A DNA stretch of 64,000 nt from Membranipora membranacea. Lineage: Eukaryota > Bryozoa > Gymnolaemata > Cheilostomatida > Membraniporidae. Both the position numbers and the translations under genes were made by a program. The notes under the pieces were generated by a model. That model had not been told where the DNA came from, did not search any database, and saw nothing but the letters and a program-made list of their open reading frames with translations. Where the stretch lies: contig OU612066.1 in NCBI GenBank assembly GCA_914767715.1, positions 19,256,283-19,320,282 of the forward strand. The letters are read 5' to 3'. Of the stretch, positions 1 through 23,875 are shown in pieces. The stretch's first letter is position 1; each line of letters starts with the position of its first letter.

Positions 1-1653
1 AGACGATGTCCAAAAAAATGAAATTATAATGTTACAAGTTTAATTATATTCTAAGAATATCTTTAAACACGATGGCAGGACCAAAGCTGCAGGCTGCTAT
101 ATTCATATGATTCAAAAAGATTGTGGACGTCTGCCGGTTTATATCAATCAAATATAAAATATACCCTTGTAACTATGCTAATCACTTATTTGGTAACTTC
201 TAACTGCACTGCACTGCACGAAGTAATGTTATGAAACTCAAACTTACTCTAAGAGAGTACTGAAAGTTTATTGTTATTAGTGTTTCTCGTTTGATAGAAC
301 AAAAAGCTGTACAGGAAATATTAGGAGCAGCCATGAGCCCTGCATTTACTATTCAATAGTCCATCACACCATCATATAAATTTCACATTACCTAAAGGCT
401 AGAGTCATTGGTTATAGGGGGATTCCTTCAAGAGATGTTGTATTTACTGCTCGAGACCGCTATGATACGATAGCATCTTTTATTAACAGATAGCCTTGTC
501 TACTCATGCATAAAGAAAAGACGACTGCAAATGTGATCAGTAGGACTTGCCTCCTTTCAGCTACAACTACAATGATCATCTCATCTGCCTTTCTTTTCTA
601 AGCTTTTTTTACTTATTGATCATCAACACAGTACAGTGACAGTCACAATCTCCCCGGAATGTAGACAAATCTAGGATTTTTTACAAAACTGCAATCTAAT
701 AAACTGCAATAAAATAATGAAACCAAGTAAGGCTAGGGCTAGGCAGACAGGTTGGGCAATGCAATATTAAATTTTTTTAATGTAGCTTGTAAGATAGCTC
801 ATTATAGTTTATAGAAGTGGTGCCCAAACTTTTTCTATAGGGGGCCATATTTGCAATTTAGAGAATTTTAGTGGGCCAAATTTAGTTTTGCTTGGTGAAA
901 AATTTTCTATGACTTCTGCTAGCAGACTGATGTTCGCTAAACACAGGATTATTCATTTCTGCTTGACTGTTCACATATATTTTATTTGATAAAAATATCA
1001 AGATTTCAGAAGATTGTTGTTTTATGTCAGCACTCATATTTAAATAAAAATGATGGTCCAGGTATCTGTGTGAACGCTAGGTAAATTCTTAGGCTCCAAG
1101 AAAAAACTCAATTATTTTGAGCAGGTCAATTTTATTATTTCTGCACAGATACGCAGATATGGACATAAACCTGATGGGTCTGACTTGATCTTAATTTTGT
1201 TTGTAGAAAACACAATCTAGATAAATAACTACAGTACAGTACAACACACTAGGCATGACTATAATACAGGTAGGTGAATCTGTAGGCTTGTCGTGTGGCA
1301 TGAACTGTCAGAAACTTAACTTACTCCTTCTGCTATTGCATAGCTAAGTATGGGTGATGTTAATTTATAATTCAAGCTCACATAAATAAGGTACAGCAGC
1401 AGTGCAGCGGATAATGAGAAAAATAAAAATAAAGTCGGATAAAATTATCTAAAAAAACAATTAAATTATCTTAATTAGAAAAATAGTCACTAAGAAGAAA
1501 AGTCAAGTATTGCAATATCGAATATAATCAATGTAAGCTGTCTATAAAAATAAAAGAGTCAAGAGTTTACTTGTTTTACATCACTTATATATGAATACGA
1601 GGGTAGGTGAGCAGTCAGCAGGTGTAATCATATAGGGCTTTAGTTAGGGACAT
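1..1653. other. Flanking DNA with no gene recognised
   Basis: No coding exon could be supported on either strand. The stretch is AT-rich. A segment near 815-885 resembles the end of a hAT-type non-autonomous element (it contains TGGTGCCCAAAC and GGGGGCCA), but no matching second end was found. The 3' UTR of the GH31 gene on the minus strand should lie in the right part, next to its stop codon at 1654-1656. Confidence 0.5.
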
Positions 1654-13231
<11,578 letters not shown>

Positions 13232-16155
13232 CCTTCAAGTCGACCTGTCAAATAATTTTTTTATATAAATGAGTGATCACATCATTGTGCCAGGATAAAT
13301 CCTTTTTCTGTGATCACATCACAAAAGGTATTGGGTTTGATTTTGCTGTAGTTCCCAGACTACTGGAGTTTGTTGTGCTCTCAGGTGTACGTGCACTGAC
13401 CTGCTAACAAACTGAGAGAAAAAAATGGCACAAATATCACAACCTCTCCCAACCATTGCTTTGCCTTATCCTCAAAATTTCGCGTATTTTAACTAACATT
13501 CATTATTGGCAGCGAATATACTGTTTATGCACAGAGAGTGCGATGACCATTCAACCAGATTTGAGAGGGTGAGCGCCCACTGTCAATATGAATTACCCTT
13601 CCAAGTGCTGCTAATGCCCTTACATGGAGCTGCAATTATCGTTAGTCAGCAATACTGATTTAGAAATTCTAGTCAGTGTGTATACCGTACAGTACATCGA
13701 CCAAACATGCAATTTTATAGGATATGAATTCATACAAACACAAAAGATATCAGCCAAGTAAAAGATTTTCAATAAAATAATTACCCCAATTAATGTTGTC
13801 TCACTGATATCACTGTTATGCGTTTGGTCCCAATAAAGCCTGGTTTGGAAGAAGGCGTGTTTATAAAATAGTATGTGGATATGAAAACTTGCGAGAGCTA
13901 CTAATTTATTCACGGAAATTCACCTGTACAACAAGCATATAAGCAACAAAAATGTGATGTCCTAAACCCTAAGCATTGAAATTGTATATATTATTCAACG
14001 CAGTGGTATAATGTAAAGAAGGTTGGTCACGACCTTTAGCAGTATGTATGTTCTTCAAAGCAGTATGTTGACATTGAGACTAAGACCACCCAGAAGGCAT
14101 GACACTACAAAATGACCATCACCATTTAGAAAAAGGTTTTTCAAGCAGCCAATGTGGATCACCATAGCATAGAATATTAAGCTGAGAAACAATTCAAGAT
14201 TAGCCTTATCTATAAGTAAATGGAGTGCTAGATCTAGGCTAATGCATTTTAGCTTGATAACAGAAATGCCACATTCCGCTGGGGCAGGGCGAGTACAAAC
14301 AGCACCGAGGGATGTATTTATATCAACTACCAAGTGTTATGGTCTGGTTAAGTGGTGTGGTTGATATAGGTGTGATAAGGTAGCGCCATGAAAACCTTTA
14401 CTTGCCACGGTCTTAACAGCAAGACTATTGAAGTCGCCAAGCAAATTATTGTTTTCGGACACACTAGATTAGGAATGTGCAGCATAGTTGCCAGCAGAAG
14501 AATGGCTATAAAATCATGGTTTTCTATATGACTGCTAATTGCTATCAATTTTGCAACTAGCATGATGCATCATATTACATAATACAAAAATGATTAGCCA
14601 GTTAATTTCATATTGATCCCTTGCAATAACAAAATAAAAACACATGCTATAAATAGTTTATAACATAGGATAACAATGTAGAAAATTATATAAGAAGAGC
14701 TAGTTGAAACCGATGATGTGAGCATAAGAACAGTGTTCCAGAAAGGAGTGATGATGAGAGTGAGGCCCGAACTAACTACCACGTATACACAAACGTGAAC
14801 AGCAGGGATTTTAGATTGATGATACACTTTTTTTTGTACTTCAACTTTGCTAGATCTTCCTATGTGGCATGCATCGAATGCCCATACATATTATTATACA
14901 TGCACCAACATCCAGTTTGAATGCACTAAGAATCCAATTCATGTATTACTTACAGGGAGTATCAATTTATCGGAAATTGTATGACATGCCTATTGCCTAT
15001 GTCCAGTTTTAACCACCAAATACTAGATATAGGCATAATGCGATGCCTCTCGATATCTAAACAGTCCCAGGTAGTGCAGAATAACATTTTATTATTACCT
15101 TTGTAGGCCCTATAACTAAACATGGATGAACTGCTATCTATAATATGCTCACAAGCATCAGAACCCTCCACGAATTTAGGGTCATGTATTCAGCCTCGTC
15201 TTCACAAGCTTTATTCATTTCAATCGTTCACTCTCATTCATTACAGGTTCGCTACAAGCATGGGCTTCTAGGGCTTAAAAGCTTGTATTTGGTCTATGGC
15301 CGTCTATGTTCAGAATAAACCACAAAAAGAACCAATCACAGTATGACACATTACTTAATTAATAGATTTCATTGAAAATGTCAGTTGAAAAAGCAAGACA
15401 AATCTGACAGTAGAGAAGAGACTGGTTATCAAGTTATGAATGTGTCTTACCCTGCTTAGTGGTATTTTGGTGGTTGATTCTGATCATTATAGGCAATATG
15501 CAAGTTTGCAATCCCCAGGAAATCATGACTACAAGCTAGGAAAGAGTATAACTCATTTTACTTCTGCCTACAAGCCTGACAAGAAGACAGGCTGGATGAG
15601 GTACTATACCCACATTTAAATTCCCCATAAGCAATGATGACTCATATTACAAATCTCACTTTGCTGGTGGTAGCATGGCAGGAACAGACAACATATCAGC
15701 AGTTGACAGCAACAATTTTTCCCCACTAGCAACAAATTATTCCCAGTCAAGCCAAGTTTGTCCTGTGTGTATGGTTAAAAAACATGTAAATAATGTGTTA
15801 CAATAAGAGCAAACCGTGCACATGGCTTTTGTATACATAATATTATAATATTGTCAAACTGGCCAATGATGCTAAATGCTGTCAACATTTTGTCCAATGA
15901 ACAATTTACATGGGAGGGGCTTATTTAAATAAAAGTGTTTGGTTGGCTCACTATGACATATTCAAGTCAAGGTCAGAAGCTCTTCCAAAATATTATGGGT
16001 GGTCAATGTCCAGCCTTGATGTGTGATTTTAGCCCCTCCTTATGAACTCAGGCAAAATAACCATACTGGAATTACACACAGTGAACTATAAAACTGACTA
16101 AGCTTTTATTAATTAAAGTTACTTTAAAAGCTAGTTCTGAGAGGGGCAGCCAAAC
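13232..16155. other. Intergenic region between divergent GH31 and GTDC1
   Basis: About 2.9 kb with no supported exon. Promoters of both divergent genes should lie here. On the minus strand, TTTGACAG sits just upstream of the GH31 start codon and could be an acceptor for a separate 5' UTR exon. Open frames here are short and show no recognisable domain. Confidence 0.45.
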
Positions 16156-19100
16156 ATGAAAAATAATGCATTTCTTGTGATTGAACCATTTTATGGTGGT
16201 TCCCATAAACAGCTCATAGATGTGGTATTCAAGGATGAAAAAGAAGTAAAACTGCATGAATTCAAAGCTAAGAAATGGCACTGGAGAGCAAGAGTTTCAG
16301 CTCTTAAGATGTCACAAATGGTTGGTAATACAAATTTACTATAGTCACAAATTTTTTGTAAGTTTGTAAGTGTTTGAATCACCTGGACTGCTGGACACAG
16401 TAAACCATCTGCTGCGCTAAGAACCCATCCAAGAACCCATCCGGATGCCTATTTGGCAACCGCTGGTTGCCCGCGTGTAGTCCGCTGGTTGCCAAATAGG
16501 CATCCGGTTGGCACGCGGACAACCGCCGGATGCATAAAAGGGGCCCGGATACTCATTCGACATAAGCGGATGGATTCGTAACAGAGGAGGGTGGGTTGTA
16601 GACACTCATCATTGGGTCAACAAACCCATCCGGATGTCTGAGTGCCAACCGGATGCCTATTTGGCATCCACCGAATGCCACACAGACAACCGCCGGTTGC
16701 TTAATGGGCATCCGGATGGGTTCGTGACAGTCACCTTTGAGTTTGATGCAAGGTGAAATGGCTGGCCAGTTAGCACTGCCAGATGGGCACTGTCACATAC
16801 GGATGGCCCTTTTACAGAGACGTGTGGCGGATGGTCATTTACCTGACACGTTTTTAGCACAACACCATCTGGAGTATGTATGACAATGATTGTTTGTAAA
16901 TATCAAATGTGATGGCGCAGTCATTTAATCATTGGATATATACTATAGAGCCATCTTCCAGGCAGGGGATCTTTCAATCAGAATGAATCTTATTAAAGCA
17001 AATTATCACTATCACTTTGCTCAAAATTATCGTTCTTTCAATTTCTCAAATTCTTTCCAAAATTCACTCCATCAGAATGTATATAAATATGTCAATGGGT
17101 GACAGTGAGTAATTTTGGAAGGCCATTCCTAGCAGTGAGCAGTCAGAAGTAATTTTGGCTGACTTTAATCGAAGTTCCTGTGGCTTGAAATGTAGATATG
17201 TTCCTCTTTTGTCTTGTCTCTTTGTCTTTACTCATTTGAGTCCAACAGGCACAATTTATTACTGGTAATTTTCAACTTACAGATCGATAGGGACAGTCAC
17301 TATGACGTTCTCTTTGCTAGCTCTGTGTTAAATCTGGCAGAGCTTTTAGCTCTAAGACCTGATTTGTCAGCTTGTAAGAAAATCCTATACTTTCATGAAA
17401 ACCAGCTCGAATATCCAGTTAGAAAAGATCAGAGGAGAGATTACCAGTATGGATACAATCAGATCCTATCAAGGTAAGGGCTGCTGTCATAGCTTGAAGA
17501 GGCTTATGATAGATAACACCATAGACAAAACACTGTCTATGGATAATACACAAAGATAAACTGTAAAAAAAAAACCTGAAGCTATACCATAGCGCGACTT
17601 AGTTCATGGTCTTATTCGGTTTTATCTTCTTGTTTTTTGTACCAGCGAGAAGAATAAGGTCCATTGTTCGGTTCTTGCTCAATATCTCTGTTAGTTCCCA
17701 TGGTGTGATTGCATAGAGTGGGTGATAAAACCACACGTCATTTGTCCCAAAATTAGAATAGGCCTACATTTAAATGACTATGTCTCAACACCTCATTAAT
17801 GTCAAACTTTTACTATTAAATGATAAAAGTAATGGATAATTCCCAGCAGGCATTTGCGCTAAAATTTTCAAAAATATACTAATGTCTAATTCAGCAACAG
17901 CCCATTTTTGAGTAAAGAATGAACGCTTCTGCTGTTGTCCCAAATTACGTATTTTGCACTTAAGATCACACTTATTATGCTTATGGCTGAAAGTTGCTCA
18001 GACCATAACATGTCATTGGATAATTGACCCAATAGACCCAACGGAAACATTTTTGATATCTGCGTTGTTGCATTGTTATAGTCACACTGCTTTCTATTTC
18101 ATACAGTATGGTTGCAGATCTAGTGCTGTTCAATTCATTGTACAACATGAACTCTTTCCTAGCTGCCATCCCAAGTTTTCTCAACCAGGCTCCAGACAAT
18201 AAACCGGATAGTAAACAGATAGTATCAGATCTGAGAGATAAATGTCAGGTGTTGTACTTTGCGCTGCAGCTTCCGTGTAGGGAGTTATATACAGATGTGC
18301 TCAGAAATGATATCCTTCATATTGTCTGGCCTCACAGATGGTAAGTGTGATGTATGCACTATAATTACTAATAACTTTGTGTATGAAGAATGCCAGTAAA
18401 ATGGCAATATATTGCTAATCGACCTGTATTTAGGTGTCAGTTCACAACATATCAACACTATATCCCATGTACTCATTGAATAACAAATTATTAGAGCAAC
18501 TCTCAAGAAGAGTGTGTCAACTGTGACGCATTAGAAAGAAGATATCCCAAGTGTGCTGGGATTTGGAATATTATCTCCAAAAAATATGGGTAAATAGCGC
18601 TTATTGGCAAGACTGCTATTCACTACTTTAAGTTGTGAACTTGCATTCCATACAGCTTATTCTATTCAACCAGTGCCCTCATTTTTACCATATCGCTCAA
18701 ATTTTAAGGTTATTGGACAATACATGGCCTATTGATGAGACACCTTATAGCAATTTGGAATCTTTTCAGCTTGCCAGCATGTCTTATCATGCAGTCATAT
18801 ATAATTCCATCAGTCAATCAGAAGATGTGTTCACATAGAAAGGAATGATGGTAATATTATTATAATTATGACAGCCAAACACATGCATTTTTCTTTTCTT
18901 TAGGGAGCATGATAAGGATCCTGAGTTGTTCTTTGAAGTGCTGAAAGATTTGAAAGAAGGCGGGTATAAGTTTAGAGTATCTATGCTTGGAGAACAGTAT
19001 GAGAAAAATCCAGGTACTCTGCCTTCTCAAAATCACCAATCATATTTTGTCAGACGTGATTCTGATGCGTTATATTCTATTATTTATTTGTACACTTTAC

Positions 19101-21065
19101 TCTTTATGCGCCGTTATTAATGTAACCTCAAATTGAACGAAAACAATTATAGTTCAAGTTTAAACCTCATTATACTTTGAGATTCCCTGCTATCCGCAAA
19201 ATCCAAGAAGTTTGATAGCCAGCCATATTACATAAATTCAATAGAATTATTTAGCGCCTTCTAATTTTTCGGCACTAGCCCAATGTCTTACCGTTTCAGT
19301 AGTTCTATTTACTTTGTATACTCAACTCAAGCTCATACAGTCTTCATGTTTCCACTTTAGACGTTTTTGAGGAAGCTAAAGCCTTTCTTGATGGCAATAT
19401 CTTATCATGGGGTTATCAACCAAGTAAAGATGAATATTACAGGGTACTCCGGAGTGCCCACGTCGCTGTTTCTACTGCCAAGCATGAGTTCTTCGGTGTT
19501 GCCATGTAAGCGATGTTACAAACAGTAATGTGCTCAGCCTTGGCATGCCAAGCTCTAACCTAAAGGAAGTGAAATTAAGCCATCAGTGGGAATGCAGTTA
19601 TTATTTCGATGTTCAAAAACCAACAACATTTTGTAGTTGTTCTCTCTTTGAACTACTTGTTCAAAGAGAGAACAACAACAAAATGTAGTTGTTTCTGAAC
19701 ATTACAGACATACATTACATATTCAATAATGTTCACCACCTCCTTGCAGGCTAGAGGCGGTTCATCTTGGCTGTTACCCAATTGCACCAAACAGACTTGT
19801 CTATCCAGAGCACTTCCCCGGTGAGTATTGATATAGAAACACATACTCACGGATTCTTTGGTAGTAAACTATACCCATCAACAAGGTTATCTTAGAAATT
19901 TATGCCACCATATATAAAGCCAGAATTCTTTATATGTGCGTATTGCCGTCATCAGTTACATTTATTTGTTGCAGATGAATGTCTGTATAATACCAAAGCA
20001 CAACTAGGAAAGAAGCTACGATATTTCTGTAAACATCCTGAGAAAACTCGGCTGCTGCAGGTTTGTTGAGTTAAGCTGCCCTCTGGGTTCATATCTTTCA
20101 TCTCAATGAAAATGTTCCTGTTGTTAGCCAATAGTCTATACAGAACTCATTAGTTAACTGAATTTCCAAATTAGAGGTGCTGCAATTTCTCTACATTTTC
20201 GTTTCAAATTAATTTGAACAACAGATTTGCTTTCTCGGTTATGTTTCTTATACGGATTTGAAAAGTAAACTGGTTTGAATCAAAATTATTCAAACAGCAC
20301 CAGTTTTAGTTTTAGCAATAGCACATAAAAAATGAAGTGCAGTCATCAGTTGAATGACATAACTGATTACAAAGTGCAAAAACCAAAAGGGTCTAAAAGG
20401 GTCTACAGTATGTTATTTCCCCTGTGACAGATTAACACTAAGACATTCTTGAATAGACTACCTCTGACCAATACTGTTTTATGATAGTTTTTGGTGTAAG
20501 TGTAGCAGCCTGGGTACTGTCCTAGGCAAGCCGGGCCATACTGTCAGTGGATATCATTTTTGTGTTAATCTGTCACAGGGAGATAGTAATATACTCTAGA
20601 CCCTTCTAGACCTCGGGTTATATCATTCAATATTGTCAATATTGGTCAGGATAGGCGTGACTTCTGAACTGAAGTCTTCCTGGTATTTGAGAAGTTGACA
20701 TCTTTATCACTCACTTGGGTGGATAACTCCTAAATAAACAGAACTGATACCAGGGAGTTTTATCCCAAACTCCCTGCTGATACATGCAGGGTTGTCTGCA
20801 AGGCGTATCTGTGGCGATTTGTGCAAAATAGTGCTCAGTATCCAGCTCTCCAGTGGACACAGTCTTATGATCTCATGTTTGCTCCTAAATTCAGTGTTTG
20901 AAGGGTTAGATATATACTTATACAACTTCCTCGTCGAGAATACAATGTCCTCATACTTTACAGCTTGATGTAACCAAATACTCTTGGGATAAAATGAAGT
21001 CTGAATATCAGGATAAACTGGAGCTTACTGACCATGTATCACAAAGCGAGGAGGTGAACACATAG
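16156..21065 (+). CDS. GTDC1: GTDC1, glycosyltransferase-like domain protein (queuosine-tRNA mannosyltransferase family), 8 exons, 367 aa
   Basis: Family knowledge: GTDC1/QTMAN is a GT4-like enzyme that adds mannose to queuosine in cytosolic tRNA-Asp. Exons: 16156-16320, 17283-17473, 18107-18340, 18904-19013, 19361-19505, 19750-19820, 19975-20060, 20964-21065; phases agree throughout. The family N-terminus is clear ([11 protein letters not shown], then [13 protein letters not shown]), followed by [57 protein letters not shown] and [17 protein letters not shown]. The first donor (ATG|GTTGGT) is weak; a stronger one four bases on (GTTG|GTAATA) would break the frame, and the chosen join matches human spacing. 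The protein is shorter than human GTDC1, chiefly in the variable segment before HIVWPHRW. A second copy of the last exon lies at 22429-22530. It is convergent with APP. Confidence 0.93.
16430..16735. repeat. GC-rich inverted-repeat cluster in GTDC1 intron 1
   Basis: CCGGATGCCTATTTGGCA occurs near 16441 and 16651, and its reverse complement TGCCAAATAGGCATCCGG near 16490. AACCGCCGGATG/AACCGCCGGTTG variants recur, and the block runs from ACCCATCCGGATG to CATCCGGATGGGTTCGTGAC. It is much richer in GC than its surroundings and resembles a nested foldback or MITE. Confidence 0.65.
19543..19706. repeat. Foldback-containing repeat, copy 1 (GTDC1 intron)
   Basis: The core is a hairpin, ACATTTTGTAGTTGTTCTCT facing AGAGAACAACAACAAAATGT, after a leader with AAGTGAAATTAAGCC. 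A diverged second copy with the same order lies at 24050-24303, downstream of APP. No coding capacity. Confidence 0.65.
20396..20605. mobile_element. ~210-bp element with ~40-bp inverted ends (GTDC1 last intron)
   Basis: The left arm starts AAGGGTCTACAGTATGTTA and ends CCTGTGACAGATTAACAC. The right arm starts GTGTTAATCTGTCACAGG and ends TAGACCCTT, close to the reverse complement. The interior shows no open frame. MITE-like; superfamily unknown. Confidence 0.7.
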
Positions 21066-21583
21066 ACAAGCAGGCATTACTCTCATGATGGAAGCGAGAT
21101 ATGTATGAAGAATACACTTCATTAGATACGATCCCAAAATACTTCATGTAGAGCATATGCCATGATGGAAGTTGTTTTGGTCTGTAACACAGGATCTCTA
21201 CTGATTTTTGCTGTTACGCGGGTCGTTTTTGTTTCATCTCTATAGTTATTTTGATACCACATTTATGATAAAATAAGTCATAATTGTTATCAATTGTTAT
21301 CAAGTCACAACCAACACAGTTTTGAAGAGATAGTTTGGATACTAGCAGATGAAGACAACAAGAAAAACAATCATTCTAACCTCACAAGCTAGATGTGATA
21401 GAGAGTCATTTACATCCTCTTTTAAAAGTCTTATTTTTTGCACACTCATGTATCTGTCTTGCACCGTGGGTATCTTACTGTAGGACTTATTGTTACGGTA
21501 TTTATTTTTTGTGCCACTTGATTGGGCGTATTTGACACCTCTTACTGATGGAGGTTGACTATTTTTATTTTTATTATATGTGG
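20640..21583. repeat. Direct repeat unit 1 (~0.94 kb), holds the GTDC1 terminal exon
   Basis: Runs from ATTGGTCAGGATAG to GACTATTTTTATTTTTAT. It matches 22102-23046 in the same orientation over nearly its full length with scattered substitutions and small indels. The offset between the terminal exons is 1465 bp. The unit includes the end of the last GTDC1 intron, the last exon and ~0.5 kb downstream. Confidence 0.85.
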
Positions 21584-22101
21584 TTGGAGATCTTCCTAGC
21601 AAGAACCATGCTGTAGGGAGCAATATGATGTCAAGAGTACTTACACTGAGTTTGGGGTCAGATAATAAAAAGCTTTCAATTGTCAATCATGTACATCGTT
21701 TTAGGATAAGTCCAGCACTCATCACTCTAGTTTCTTCACAACTAAAACAGAGAGCAGCACTCTAGATTGTACTTTATATACAGTACATACTCCAAGGACA
21801 CCAGGGACAGCCTGTGATCCCCTGTCTCGTGCACTTGCTAAGAGATGTTATTTGAAGTTTTTTGGTCCACATTTTGATGGTTGATGATTCTGCCATGTGA
21901 AGTCACTAATGAGAATTTGGCTGCAGACGCTGCAATATCTATGATAGCTATGAATGCTTCTCAAATTGGCAGGGTTAAACTTTCATTGAATTCAGGTCGG
22001 ACCGTGGGGAGGACAAGGATGTAGACTTATTTTTTGCCCATCACCTGAAACATTGCAGCAAAGCCATGTATGACATGATTAAGTCTGTCTTAACACGATT
22101 G

Positions 22102-23046
22102 TATTGGTCTGGATAGACGTGACTTCTGAACTGAAGTCTTCCTGGTATTTGAGAAGTTGTCATCTTTATTACTCACTTGGGTGGATAACTCCTTCTGAAT
22201 AAACAGAACTGATACCAGGGAGTTTTATCCCAAACTCCCTGCTTATACATACAGGGTTGTCTGCAAGGAGTATCTGTGGCGATTTGTGCAAAATAGTGCT
22301 CAGTATCCAGCTCTCCAGTGGACACAGTCTTATGATCTCATGTTTGCTCCTAAATTCAGTGTTTGAAGGGTTAGATATATACTTATACAACTTCCTCGTC
22401 GAGAATACAATGTCCTCATACTTTACAGCTTGATGTAACCAAATACTCTTGGGATAAAATGAAGTCTGAATATCAGGATAAACTGGAGCTTACTGACAAT
22501 GTATCACAAAACGAGAAGGTGAACACATAGACAAGCAGGCATCACTCTCATGATGGATGGAAGCGAGATATGTATGAAGAATACACTTCATTAGATACGA
22601 TCCCGAAACACATGGAAAGCATATGCGCCCCCCCCCCCCCCCATATGACATGATGGAAATTGATTTGAACTGCAACACAGAATCTCTGATTGATGCTGTT
22701 ATGTTGATAGTTTTTGTTATGAAATTTTTGGTTTCATCTCTCCAAATATTTTGATTGACATTACATTCATGATCAAATAGGTCATAAAGGTTATCAAGCA
22801 AGTCACAAGCAACACAGGCTCATAAAACATAGTTTGGACAGAGACTATATATCTATAGTCTCTGGTTTGGATACTATAAGATGAAGACACCACTGAAATC
22901 AATCACTCAAACCTCACAAGTTAGATGTTATAGTGAGTCATATACATGTAGAACTCATCGCACGGTATTTATTTTTGTACCATTTGATTGAACATATATC
23001 ACACCTCTTACTAATGTAGGTTGACTATTTTTATTTTGGTATATGT
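22102..23046. repeat. Direct repeat unit 2 (~0.94 kb), downstream copy
   Basis: This is the second copy of the unit at 20640-21583. It keeps the splice acceptor and the duplicated GTDC1 terminal exon and differs by point changes, by a homopolymer run of C near 22627, and by a short palindrome (AGAGACTATATATCTATAGTCTCT) near 22840 that was not found in unit 1. Confidence 0.85.
22429..22530 (+). CDS. Duplicated GTDC1 terminal exon (alternative last exon or relic)
   Basis: A 102-nt exon copy with an intact acceptor (CTTTACAG) and an open frame to TAG at 22528-22530. The encoded 33 residues begin [16 protein letters not shown], as in the upstream exon at 20964-21065. Only three residues differ (His/Asn, Ser/Asn and Glu/Lys changes in the last third). 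It could serve as an alternative last exon of GTDC1. Retention of frame and splice site suggests a recent duplication or constraint; transcript evidence is absent. Confidence 0.6.
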   Translation, partial: LDVTKYSWDKMKSEYQDKLELTDNVSQNEKVNT

Positions 23047-23875
23047 TTGTATAAATTGATATTTGTTCATATTGTAGGTCTAGATGGAAGTGATGTTGAA
23101 ATAAGATGATCAACGCTCATCAAACAATGTTTTATTTTCCATCCAGACCCATGCTTGTATTCAAGAAATGCTAAGACATTTAACACTAAAAGATATGTTA
23201 ATTTAAGTAATTCTAGAGTATTATAATTATAAAGATTGATAAAACGTAGTAAGTAAAATCCCATCACAGAGCAGAATTCGCAGCTGCATTCGAAAAACTG
23301 CACATAGCAATTTGCTGCAGGCGAGTTTTTCGAATGAGACTAGCCAACAATTAGTATCATTAATATCAAGAAAAGATGACCTGAAATTACAATTACTGAC
23401 CAAATCGTCTAGCCCTTCAATTTCAATGAGAGATTGTGTGTTTTTGCAGCAGAGCGACCAAGTATAAACGAAATATAGTAATTTGTGTCCTGAATACGGC
23501 AACCCATGATCAGTTAGTTGACTACAAAAATTCTCTTTTGGCTACTGAATTTTCTTACATCTTTCAACACAAGCCTCTCTAGGAATGGTGGAATTATTGT
23601 AAATATAATATCTTCATAAAATGAGGTTAGAAAGCTCACAACTCAAATTATAATGTGGTAAAAATGAAGCACTAAAATGTAATGTTAAATTATCTCAGAG
23701 CCACATTAGAAATAGAATAGGTTGGGTTATATACTAAAATGTACTAAAAATATTTAAAGAACTCACTAAAAAGAGACATTTGCATACTGTCAGTTAACTA
23801 TAAGAGATGAATATTTTTCAGCTTTACTGAAAGGCTGTTGATGTTTGTTGTTAATGTACAATAGCGGATGATTAT

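Noticed and set aside
815-900. hAT-like end (TGGTGCCCAAAC with GGGGGCCA)
   Set aside because: No matching opposite end or target duplication was found, so it is only noted in the flank description.
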